From Nitrospirales bacterium (GTDB lineage: Bacteria > Nitrospirota > Nitrospiria > Nitrospirales > UBA8639): 5,951 nt of DNA. The notes beneath the pieces are model-generated. The model was given only the letters and a program-made list of their open reading frames with translations. It had not been told where the DNA came from and did not search any database. The translations under genes were made by a program, and so were the position numbers. Shown in pieces: positions 1 through 5,951 of the stretch. The DNA lies in assembly GCA_029261305.1 (NCBI GenBank), contig JAJDBO010000170.1, forward strand, positions 1 through 5,951, written 5' to 3'. The number at the start of each line of letters is the position of its first letter. The first letter of the stretch is position 1.

Positions 1-894
1 TCCGATATAATGCAAACACATCTTGGACACACCGGCATATTCTTTTCCCGCAAACAACGGCTTCTTATCTTTCCAAATACTTTGGTGCGTATGCATCCCG
101 GTCCCATTGTCGCCAAATAATGGTTTTGGCATAAAAGTCGCGGTTTTGTTGTGGCGTCGAGCCACGTTTTTGACAATGTATTTATACATCATCATTTTGT
201 CGGCCATGCTCACCAAGGTATCAAAGCGCAAGTCGATTTCCGCTTGCCCACCAGTGGCAACTTCATGGTGATGTTTTTCAACATGCATGCCGGCCTTTTC
301 CATTTCCCGAACCATTTCCGAACGAATATCTTGTTGGGCATCGGTTGGCGAAACAGGGAAATACCCTTCTTTATGGCGTGGACGTGCGCCCAAATTATGC
401 CCTTCACGACCTGAATTCCAAATACCTTCATCCGAGTCGATAAAATAGTATCCGGAATGACTGTTTTGATCATAACTAGCATGATCAAAAATAAAAAACT
501 CCGCTTCTGGCCCCCAAAATGACACATCACCAATTTTGGTGCTTTTCAAATATTGTTCAGCCCGCAGGGCAACACCTCGAGGATCGCGTTCATATAGTTC
601 ACGAGAAATAGGTTCCTGCACATCACAGATCATGCTAAGCGTAGGAATTTCCATAAACGGATCCATCCTGGCGGTATTCGGATCAGGCACAACGAGCATG
701 TCGCTATTCTCAATCATCTTCCAGCCACGAATAGACGATCCATCAAATCCAGAGCCCTCCTTAAATAAGTCCAGAGTAAGCTCGGATGTGGGAATTGAAA
801 AATGCTGCCACGCTCCCACCAAATCGACAAATTTCAGATCGACCATTTCAACTTTGTTCTTTTTTGCAAAATCCAGAACCTCACGGGCTGTCAT
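1..894 (-). CDS. glnA: Glutamine synthetase type I (GlnA), 5' part; runs off left edge
   Basis: Glutamine synthetase makes glutamine from glutamate, ammonia and ATP in the cytoplasm, the assimilation step that uses what the upstream transporters bring in. An uninterrupted frame of 298 codons runs to base 1; the family is about 470 residues, so roughly the last third is missing. Visible family marks are the beta-grasp N-terminal domain with FDGSSI (50-55), the metal ligands in GPEAEFF (Glu130, Glu132), HHEV and GQAEI (Glu211, Glu219), and the NGTGMHTH segment (263-270) with the ATP/metal His268. The stretch at about 157-183 (GIWNSGRE to EGYFPVSP) is the insertion typical of the GSI-beta form. 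The start is fixed by an AAGGAGG ribosome site at 901-907, six bases upstream. The adenylylation Tyr near 397 lies outside the window, so control by GlnE cannot be judged. It is the last visible gene of the operon. Confidence 0.97.
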   Translation of the reverse strand, partial: MTAREVLDFAKKNKVEMVDLKFVDLVGAWQHFSIPTSELTLDLFKEGSGFDGSSIRGWKMIENSDMLVVPDPNTARMDPFMEIPTLSMICDVQEPISRELYERDPRGVALRAEQYLKSTKIGDVSFWGPEAEFFIFDHASYDQNSHSGYYFIDSDEGIWNSGREGHNLGARPRHKEGYFPVSPTDAQQDIRSEMVREMEKAGMHVEKHHHEVATGGQAEIDLRFDTLVSMADKMMMYKYIVKNVARRHNKTATFMPKPLFGDNGTGMHTHQSIWKDKKPLFAGKEYAGVSKMCLHYIG

Positions 895-938
895 TCTTTA
901 CCTCCTTCACCAAAATGTTTTGTAGATTTCAGAAATAT

Positions 939-967
939 TCTATAGCTGTATTGCATGTCCTTGAAAA
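939..967 (-). promoter_or_regulatory. Weak sigma70-like promoter candidate ahead of glnA
   Basis: Read on the minus strand, TTTTCA (967-962) and TATAGA (944-939) are separated by 17 bases, each matching four of six consensus positions. It lies in the 104-base gap between amt copy 1 and glnA, about 45 bases upstream of the glnA start. It could give glnA an internal promoter beside read-through from the operon. An AT-rich gap makes chance matches likely, so this is a weak call. Confidence 0.27.
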
Positions 968-998
968 TCGGTGTATCGAAAAACCTGGCACCGTATCG

Positions 999-2297
999 TT
1001 AGGAGTAAGCCCGTTCATCATGTTGACTGAGGTCAAGTCCAACCGTCTCATCCTCAGACGACACACGAAGGCCAATCGTCATATCAACAATCTTGAGAAT
1101 AATGTACGTCCCCACGACGGAGAATATAAGTGTCACAATCCCCAAACCCGCTTGAATGGCAAATTGACCAGCATTTCCAAAGAATAATCCTTGGGCTCCA
1201 ATCGAAGCAAACAACCCTGTGGCCAGGATTCCCGTAAAACCGCCAACTCCGTGAATCCCAACAACATCGAGTGAATCATCATATCCCAACCGTGTTTTCC
1301 AAATCACCGCAATATAACAGATAACTCCCGCAGCCAGTCCTACGAATAATGCAGAAAGTGGGCCAAGAAATCCAGCACCTGGTGTAATCGTCGCTAATCC
1401 GGAAATCACTCCGCTCGCGACCCCCAACACTGTGGGTTTCCCCTGATTAATCCACTCTGCGATCATCCAGCTCAATCCCCCAGCACAGGCGGCAATATGA
1501 GTGGCCACAAAGGCAGAGGCTGCGATATCATTGGCTCCCAACGCACTCCCCGCGTTAAACCCAAACCACCCAAACCATAAGAGACCAGTCCCTAACACCG
1601 TCATCGGCAAATTATGAGGAGGCATGGGTTCAGACCCAAGACCTTTACGTTTGCCCACGAGAATTGCACAGATCAAGGCACCGAATCCTGAACTAATATG
1701 AACAACGGCTCCTCCAGCAAAATCCAGAAATCCCAACTGGGCCATCCACCCACCACCCCAGACCCAATGGGCAAGAGGTGAATAAATAAAGGTCGACCAG
1801 AGAACAGCAAATGCCAACACAGCCGTAAATTTCATTCGTTCGGCAAAACTTCCAGTGATTAAGGCGACAGTAATCGCGGCGAACATCATCTGAAAAACCA
1901 TAAACACCAAATGAGGAATCCCCGTCCCTGGAAAAGCTTCCGGGCCAACCCCCATCAATCCCAAATGGTCTAATCCTCCGATAATACCGCCGACGGATGG
2001 ACCAAAGGCTAACGTGTATCCCCATAGAACCCAGACGATGCTGATGATACATAAAATAATCGCCGTATGCATGATGGTGCCAAGCACATTTTTGCTTCGC
2101 ACAAGTCCCCCATAAAACAACGCCAAACCTGGGAGGGTCATACAAAGGACAAGGGCTGAAGAAACCAGAATCCACGCGGTATCTCCAGAATCAATGGCAT
2201 TTGAGGTCCCATCCTGGGCCCACACAGTTGAAATATTCAGGCTTCCTACCACAATCAATAGGAGTAGCCAGATGGTGCACTGTTTGGCTCGTTTCAC
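999..2297 (-). CDS. amtB: Ammonium transporter AmtB, copy 1 (glnA-proximal)
   Basis: Inner-membrane Amt/MEP/Rh channel that conducts ammonium into the cytoplasm; it works as a trimer in the family. The 432-residue protein starts with a signal peptide (KR, then a Leu/Val-rich core, VWA|QD near residue 27), followed by the usual 11 membrane spans. All pore residues are present: Phe135/Phe139 of the gate, Trp180 and Asp192 (WGGGW...LDFAGG), the twin histidines His200 and His349, and Phe247/Ser251 in FGFNAGS. The C-terminal tail (about 409-432, GLRV...GLDL...ERAY) is the PII-responsive segment and is intact. The GTG start at 2297 is preferred over the in-frame ATG at 2357, because GAGGTG sits just upstream of the GTG and translation then opens directly on a Lys/Arg signal peptide; the ATG has no clear ribosome site and would add 20 unusual residues. 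It follows glnB and precedes glnA. Confidence 0.95.
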   Translation of the reverse strand: MKRAKQCTIWLLLLIVVGSLNISTVWAQDGTSNAIDSGDTAWILVSSALVLCMTLPGLALFYGGLVRSKNVLGTIMHTAIILCIISIVWVLWGYTLAFGPSVGGIIGGLDHLGLMGVGPEAFPGTGIPHLVFMVFQMMFAAITVALITGSFAERMKFTAVLAFAVLWSTFIYSPLAHWVWGGGWMAQLGFLDFAGGAVVHISSGFGALICAILVGKRKGLGSEPMPPHNLPMTVLGTGLLWFGWFGFNAGSALGANDIAASAFVATHIAACAGGLSWMIAEWINQGKPTVLGVASGVISGLATITPGAGFLGPLSALFVGLAAGVICYIAVIWKTRLGYDDSLDVVGIHGVGGFTGILATGLFASIGAQGLFFGNAGQFAIQAGLGIVTLIFSVVGTYIILKIVDMTIGLRVSSEDETVGLDLSQHDERAYS

Positions 2298-2302
2298 AAG
2301 TT

Positions 2303-2308
2303 CACCTC
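2303..2308 (-). promoter_or_regulatory. Ribosome binding site deciding the GTG start of amt copy 1
   Basis: On the minus strand the sequence reads GAGGTG, five bases before the GTG at 2297. It moves the start 60 bases downstream of the longest open frame (ATG at 2357). The shorter protein begins MKRAK followed by a hydrophobic core, a normal signal peptide. Confidence 0.7.
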
Positions 2309-2372
2309 GAGTTAAGATTGTCACTGAAAAATTTACCGGCCCTACCAGAAAGAGCATCTCGGGAACCGACTC

Positions 2373-2732
<360 letters not shown>

Positions 2733-2747
2733 TTAGGTGGGATAGCG

Positions 2748-2783
2748 AAAGGACCCGAGAGTATCGGAGATCCCGGATCCTTT
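2748..2783. repeat. Imperfect inverted repeat between amt copy 2 and glnB
   Basis: Arms at 2748-2759 (AAAGGACCCGAG) and 2772-2783 (CCCGGATCCTTT) pair over 12 positions with two mismatches, enclosing a 12-base loop. In the transcription direction of the operon (minus strand) the stem ends in CCTTT followed by CGCTATCC, so there is no proper U-tract. It could be a leaky terminator, a stabilising hairpin or an RNA-processing site that sets glnB output relative to the upstream genes. The pairing is seen; the role is inferred. Confidence 0.45.
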
Positions 2784-2817
2784 GCTCCTCTTGTTAGAAA
2801 GCAGAACGATTCAATAT

Positions 2818-4131
2818 TTATGCATACGCCCGTTCGTGGTGTTCGCTCAGATCAAGCCCAATGACTTCTTCTTCCTTGTTCACTCGAAGCCCAATGGTCA
2901 TATCAAGAATCTTTAAAATGATAAACGTCCCCACAAAAGAAAATATCCAAGTGGCACCCACGCCCACGAATTGAATCACAACTTGTCCGGGATTCCCGAA
3001 AAATAAACCGGTGCCTCCACCAACACTAGCAAATAGCCCCGTGGCAATGGCACCCCAAGTCCCTCCAATGCCATGGATCCCAAGCACATCGAGCGCATCG
3101 TCATATCCCAACTTACTTTTCCACATCACTGCGGCATAACAAAGAACGCCACCGCCTAATCCCACCCATATGGCGGAAATGGGCCCGACGAAACCAGCCG
3201 CTGGGGTAATCGCAACTAATCCCGCCACGGCACCACTCGCGGCACCAAGAACCGTGGGCTTCCCTCGGTAGATACGCTCGACAGCCACCCACCCAAGTGC
3301 ACCTGCAGCGGTGGCTATATGTGTTGCGACGAAGGCACTCGCTGCAACCCCATCCGCGGCTAAGGCACTGCCAGCATTAAATCCAAACCATCCAACCCAA
3401 AGGAGAGACGCGCCAACAATGGTAAAAGGAAGATTGTGAGGGGAAAGGTTTTCCGATCCATAGCCATGTCGTTTCCCAAGCACCAACGCAGCAGCTAAGG
3501 CTGCGACACCGGAACTTATATGCACCACCGTACCGCCGGCAAAATCTAACTCCCCTAATTCTCCAAGCCATCCACCACCCCAGACCCAGTGAGCCAAAGG
3601 TGCGTAAATGAACGTGGCCCAGAGAACGGCAAACAGCGCAAATGCACTAAATTTCATGCGCTCAGCAATTGCTCCGCTAATCAATGCGACGGTGATCCCA
3701 GCAAACATCAATTGGAACACCATAAATGCAAGGTGTGGGATGGCGGTTCCTGAGAACGCCTCAGTCCCAACACCGCTCAGGCCAAAGAATTCGAAACTTC
3801 CCATAATTCCGCTGACATCCGACCCAAAGGCTATGGTGTATCCCCATAGCACCCAGACAATGCTCACAATGCAGACAGAAATAAAACTATGCATCATTGT
3901 GCTAAGAACATTTTTATTCCGAACCATACCGCCATAAAACAACGCTAACCCCGGAACCGTCATCAGTAGCACCAGGAGCGAAGAAGTTAACACCCATGCT
4001 GTATCCCCGGCGCTAATCGGAGCCGCTCCAACAGAATCATCTGCAAAGGCAGTCACTCCAAAAACACTAGGTATTATCGCCAAGAATAAAATACTTACCA
4101 ATTTAGATGAGGATATCTGGTTTCCGTTCAT
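2818..4131 (-). CDS. amtB: Ammonium transporter AmtB, copy 2 (porin-proximal)
   Basis: Second Amt channel of the operon, 437 residues, clearly homologous to copy 1 along its whole length but with a different signal peptide (hydrophobic core about 11-26, TAFA|DD near residue 30) and many substitutions in the spans and loops. The conduction residues are all kept: Phe139/Phe143, Trp184, Asp196, His204, His353, Phe251 and Ser255. The C-terminal tail (about 414-437, GLRV...GLDL...ERAYA) again matches the PII-regulated form. The ATG at 4131 has an AAGGAGG site at 4138-4144, six bases upstream. It begins only 23 bases after the porin stop codon, so the two are almost surely co-transcribed, and it precedes glnB by 106 bases. 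Nothing suggests Rh-type or sensor-fused Amt. Whether the two copies differ in affinity or expression cannot be read from sequence. Confidence 0.96.
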   Translation of the reverse strand: MNGNQISSSKLVSILFLAIIPSVFGVTAFADDSVGAAPISAGDTAWVLTSSLLVLLMTVPGLALFYGGMVRNKNVLSTMMHSFISVCIVSIVWVLWGYTIAFGSDVSGIMGSFEFFGLSGVGTEAFSGTAIPHLAFMVFQLMFAGITVALISGAIAERMKFSAFALFAVLWATFIYAPLAHWVWGGGWLGELGELDFAGGTVVHISSGVAALAAALVLGKRHGYGSENLSPHNLPFTIVGASLLWVGWFGFNAGSALAADGVAASAFVATHIATAAGALGWVAVERIYRGKPTVLGAASGAVAGLVAITPAAGFVGPISAIWVGLGGGVLCYAAVMWKSKLGYDDALDVLGIHGIGGTWGAIATGLFASVGGGTGLFFGNPGQVVIQFVGVGATWIFSFVGTFIILKILDMTIGLRVNKEEEVIGLDLSEHHERAYA

Positions 4132-4154
4132 AATCTCCCTCCTTCTACGCTTCC

Positions 4155-5351
4155 CTAAAAGAGGAAAATGGCTTCGGCCGCTAAGGTTTGTTGATTATCA
4201 CTGGGGCTCACCCCATCTTGAAAAGTTTTTTGATCGGACTTGTCGTGCCGAAATTCTACACGGGTGATCATTGAAGGCACGGGTTTATATTGAAGCGTCA
4301 AGGTTGTTTCCCAAAGAGTTTGTGGGACCGCGACACCACCAAAACAGGCCAAAGCATTTCCGCCACCACCTGCGCAACTTCGGGTACCTCCTGCATCTTC
4401 AAATATTTCTCCACGAATCCGCGCACCCCATTTTTCAGTAAAATCATAAATAAAGTACCCGGCGACACCGTTCCATCGAGAATTGGCGGTTCCCGCACCA
4501 GTTGCATTGGCCTGATTCGCATAGTAGGCCTCGACAACCACCTCAGCTTGATCAGTCACTTGAACATCTAAAATTCCCCCAAATTGAAGCTGATCTCCAT
4601 TACTGATCCCTCTAATGCCTTCTGGCCCCCAGAATCCAAACAATGAAATTGCGACATTTTCTAAAGGAGTAACTAACAAAAGCGCTTCGATGGATTTACC
4701 ACTGTTTCCATCTACTTGTGCACCACCAAAAGAATTGATGACGCTCATAGCAAACGATACATCGTCAGAAAAATCATAAGATCCTCTAACACCGGTCACA
4801 GTAAATGGTTCACCCATACCAAACATAAATGAACGGGAGAAATTTGGGTTAACGTAACTTTCAATCACTTCATACCCGATCAGAGTATTCATACGTCCGC
4901 CCTGAATCGTTATTCCATTGCCGACTGGGGCGATGAACTGGATATAGGCTTCCTGAAAATCAAAATCATCTGCTGGTGACCCACCCGTAAACTTGGCATC
5001 CTCGCCAAAATTCAATTTCAAACGAAAACCAACCCGATCTTCCAAATTTCCAGTTGTCTTCGTTTCCTTCTCCAATACCAATTGCGTGTTATTGGGTCTG
5101 AACGAGTTTGAGTCTCCATCAAAACTCCTCATGTTTGTCACGCCAGTACTTGGATTATTTAAGTTCTGCGTATAAGAAAAATCCACGAACCCATACAAAG
5201 AGAGCCCTAACTTTTTTGCAATGGAGTTTTCATCTTCTTCCGCCATGGCCACGGGCATGATGGGCGGCATCATAATGACGCCCATTGCCAAGATTGTGGT
5301 CGTAAGCGTCATCCATATTTTTTTACACACCGAAAGACTCATCAATTTCAT
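4155..5351 (-). CDS. Outer-membrane beta-barrel porin, BBP2/OmpL-like
   Basis: Predicted outer-membrane porin of 398 residues, the first gene of the operon. An N-terminal signal peptide ends near residue 37 (PVAMA|EED). The mature part has the BBP2-type pattern: LYGFVDFSYTQNLNNP (about 52-67) opening the barrel, SNSFRPNNTQLVLEK (81-95), then GRMNTLIGYE and NPNFSRSFMFG (152-179), alternating amphipathic strands, a late charged strand TRVEFRHDKS (363-372), and a C-terminal Phe as expected for outer-membrane insertion. The mature chain has only two cysteines, Cys326 and Cys336, in a Gly-rich segment that is probably a surface loop. An AAGGAG site at 5358-5363 supports the ATG at 5351. Its place ahead of amt suggests uptake of ammonium or a small nitrogen compound, but substrate cannot be assigned; related porins also occur beside unrelated transporters. 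Confidence 0.88.
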   Translation of the reverse strand: MKLMSLSVCKKIWMTLTTTILAMGVIMMPPIMPVAMAEEDENSIAKKLGLSLYGFVDFSYTQNLNNPSTGVTNMRSFDGDSNSFRPNNTQLVLEKETKTTGNLEDRVGFRLKLNFGEDAKFTGGSPADDFDFQEAYIQFIAPVGNGITIQGGRMNTLIGYEVIESYVNPNFSRSFMFGMGEPFTVTGVRGSYDFSDDVSFAMSVINSFGGAQVDGNSGKSIEALLLVTPLENVAISLFGFWGPEGIRGISNGDQLQFGGILDVQVTDQAEVVVEAYYANQANATGAGTANSRWNGVAGYFIYDFTEKWGARIRGEIFEDAGGTRSCAGGGGNALACFGGVAVPQTLWETTLTLQYKPVPSMITRVEFRHDKSDQKTFQDGVSPSDNQQTLAAEAIFLF

Positions 5352-5430
5352 TTCACGCTCCTTTTGAAAAAAACATCTTGTTTTCTAAGGTGGTCATTGC
5401 TGGGTTACTTTTCGACAACTGGGTCCCACC

Positions 5431-5447
5431 GCACTTCATTGTGCCAA
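5431..5447 (-). promoter_or_regulatory. Sigma54-like promoter element with off-by-one spacing; overlaps GCAC-N6-GTGC dyad
   Basis: On the minus strand a perfect -24 type box, TTGGCAC (5447-5441), is followed by TGC (5433-5431). GG and GC are separated by 11 bases, whereas sigma54 promoters use 10, so this is a near match. It lies about 80 bases upstream of the porin start. The same bases form GCAC-N6-GTGC (5431-5444), which resembles the NtrC-type GCAC-N7-GTGC dyad but is also one base off. It may be a real nitrogen-control site, a different dyad operator, or chance. Confidence 0.3.
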
Positions 5448-5565
5448 TTAAGATATTTCCTCTTCGCTCATTGGACTTTGCAAACGTTGAACGACATTTT
5501 GCCTACACGTAAACCCTTAGGATATTTATCGCACATTTAACATAAATTGCTGGTTTTATCCAAGC

Positions 5566-5606
5566 AAAAAAAAGTCCTCAACCCAATTCTAAAGTGGGTG
5601 AGGACT
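5566..5606 (-). terminator. Rho-independent terminator upstream of the porin operon
   Basis: Read on the minus strand, a stem formed by 5606-5595 and 5584-5573 (AGTCCTCA paired with TGAGGACT, plus four more pairs after a one-base bulge) closes a 9-base loop and is followed at once by a run of T to 5566. This is a strong intrinsic terminator signature. No protein gene lies just upstream on this strand, so it must end a short transcript from the promoter at 5666-5694. On the plus strand the nearest T-run starts 16 bases past the stem, a poorer fit. Confidence 0.75.
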
Positions 5607-5634
5607 ACATCGTCCAACAAGTTTTTTTTTACGA

Positions 5635-5656
5635 ACCGAAACTTCACTGTTTCGGT
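5635..5656. repeat. Perfect 8-bp inverted repeat with 6-base loop
   Basis: ACCGAAAC (5635-5642) and GTTTCGGT (5649-5656) are exact reverse complements around a 6-base loop. It begins within a few bases of the predicted minus-strand transcription start, so in RNA it would form the 5' stem-loop of the predicted transcript. As DNA it could instead be a dyad operator just downstream of the promoter. Confidence 0.65.
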
Positions 5657-5665
5657 ACAGAAACT

Positions 5666-5694
5666 TTTATAAACAGGAAATGATTCTAAGTCAA
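5666..5694 (-). promoter_or_regulatory. Strong sigma70-type promoter, minus strand
   Basis: TTGACT (5694-5689) and TATAAA (5671-5666) each match five of six consensus positions and are separated by the ideal 17 bases. The predicted start is near 5658. Transcription would run toward the porin, first through the stem-loop at 5656-5635 and then into the terminator at 5606-5566. It is the best promoter in the window and is probably vegetative rather than nitrogen-specific. Confidence 0.65.
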
Positions 5695-5753
5695 GAAATA
5701 ATTTCTTTTTGTGAGATTGTTGAAAAAAACATCGGGGAATGATTAGGTAGGCT

Positions 5754-5951
5754 ATGGGTTCGATTTCTCAATCAAATGCCTCGGTCCCAATCCAAGAGAT
5801 CCCTGCTAACCCCCTTGGGGGTAACACCCTCGTTGTTGACCAATCAGACGTAGACTGCTATCCCCGCCCCAGTGCTGCAATAAAAGATGCCAAACCTCAA
5901 GATCAAGTGTTTATTCGTCCTGGGATATACGAAGATCGCCTATTCGTGGCC
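5754..5951 (+). CDS. Partial protein, probable right-handed parallel beta-helix (pectin-lyase fold)
   Basis: The first 66 codons of a plus-strand gene that runs off the right edge, divergent from the nitrogen operon. After a polar lead of about 25 residues with no signal peptide, the segment LVVDQSDVDCYPRPSAAIKD and the following AKPQDQVFIRPGIYEDRLFV has the opening pattern of CASH/pectin-lyase beta-helix proteins (a Ser-x-x-x-Ala-Ile start, then a Pro-Gly-x-Tyr-x-Glu turn before the first coil). Such proteins bind or process polysaccharides or act as repeat scaffolds; no catalytic part is visible. The ATG at 5754 has AGGT at 5745-5748, and an in-frame stop at 5748-5750 rules out a start further upstream. 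Lack of a signal peptide suggests a cytoplasmic role. The link to nitrogen metabolism is only positional. Confidence 0.65.
   Translation, partial: MGSISQSNASVPIQEIPANPLGGNTLVVDQSDVDCYPRPSAAIKDAKPQDQVFIRPGIYEDRLFVA

Larger units (their letters stand above)
5566..5658 (-). ncRNA. Candidate ~93-nt small RNA or attenuated leader RNA
   Basis: A promoter (5694-5666), a predicted start near 5658, a first stem-loop (5656-5635), a single-stranded linker with nine A (5630-5622), and a terminator hairpin with its T-run (5606-5566) are laid out in order with no coding frame between them. This is the architecture of a free small RNA or of a cis-acting leader that stops transcription before the porin. GGAC (5615-5612) could pair with GTCC (5605-5602), the 5' arm of the terminator, giving a small four-pair alternative fold. 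No known riboswitch class was recognised, including the glutamine-binding glnA motif. The structure is seen; existence of the RNA and its role are inferred. Confidence 0.5.
5352..5753. other. Divergent intergenic region with regulatory structure
   Basis: About 400 bases separate the porin and the divergent beta-helix gene, with no convincing protein-coding frame. From right to left it holds a strong minus-strand promoter, a perfect 8-bp inverted repeat, a rho-independent terminator, an AT-rich stretch, and a sigma54-like element nearer the porin. A short CGTT-G-AACG palindrome also occurs at 5485-5493. No good plus-strand promoter for the beta-helix gene was recognised. This region should contain the control of the nitrogen operon. 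Confidence 0.75.

Noticed and set aside
210..533. 107-codon minus-strand frame inside glnA
   Set aside because: It is out of frame with the clear glutamine synthetase reading, which runs unbroken through this stretch.
986..991. TGGCAC on the plus strand at the amt/glnA junction as a sigma54 -24 box
   Set aside because: No GC lies at the required distance (the bases there are TT), and no plus-strand gene follows.
1693..2175. 160-codon minus-strand frame inside amt copy 1
   Set aside because: It overlaps the true amt frame, its protein lacks family features, and the real frame carries all Amt motifs; it is a shadow.
2298..2357. 20-residue N-terminal extension of amt copy 1 from an ATG at 2357
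   Set aside because: There is no clear ribosome site before this ATG, while the GTG at 2297 has GAGGTG and begins a normal signal peptide.
4298..4537. 79-codon minus-strand frame inside the porin gene
   Set aside because: It overlaps the porin in another frame and shows no ribosome site or recognisable feature.
5620..5656. preQ1-I riboswitch (hairpin followed by an A-rich tail)
   Set aside because: The loop lacks the expected C-rich ligand-binding core, and no queuosine gene is nearby; the likeness is only in outline.
5566..5658. Glutamine-binding glnA riboswitch
   Set aside because: I could not find the three-stem junction or conserved core of that class; the predicted RNA has only two simple hairpins.

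Overview
The window is dominated by a nitrogen-assimilation gene cluster on the minus strand. In transcription order it reads: outer-membrane beta-barrel porin, ammonium transporter, PII signalling protein, a second ammonium transporter, and glutamine synthetase, which runs off the left edge. All five genes point the same way and are separated by only 23, 106, 75 and 104 bases. At the right edge the start of a divergent plus-strand gene, probably a right-handed beta-helix protein, is visible. No tRNA, rRNA, CRISPR array or insertion sequence was seen.

Organism (inference): a Gram-negative bacterium, shown by the porin with its signal peptide and terminal Phe and by periplasm-facing Amt proteins with cleavable signal peptides. 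The protein style and the porin/amt/PII/glnA set resemble Nitrospira-type nitrite oxidisers. The base composition looks close to balanced, which would suit a marine-type Nitrospira better than the GC-rich wastewater species. No marker gene settles this.

Layout: 1-894 glnA (5' 298 codons); 895-998 a gap with a weak promoter candidate; 999-2297 amt copy 1 (GTG start); 2373-2711 glnB/glnK; 2712-2817 a gap with an imperfect inverted repeat; 2818-4131 amt copy 2; 4155-5351 BBP2-type porin; 5352-5753 a divergent intergenic region of about 400 bases; 5754-5951 partial beta-helix gene. The divergent region is the least ordinary part. It holds a strong sigma70-type promoter on the minus strand that fires directly into a short stem-loop and then a textbook rho-independent terminator. 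This predicts a ~93-nt small RNA or an attenuated leader ahead of the operon. Closer to the porin lies a sigma54-like element whose spacing is one base too long.

How the genes fit together: the porin would let a small nitrogen solute into the periplasm, and the two Amt channels would carry ammonium across the inner membrane. PII, with an intact T-loop and ATP/2-oxoglutarate residues, would gate the transporters and report nitrogen status. Glutamine synthetase would then fix the ammonium into glutamine. The porin's substrate and the regulatory reading of the leader are inferences.
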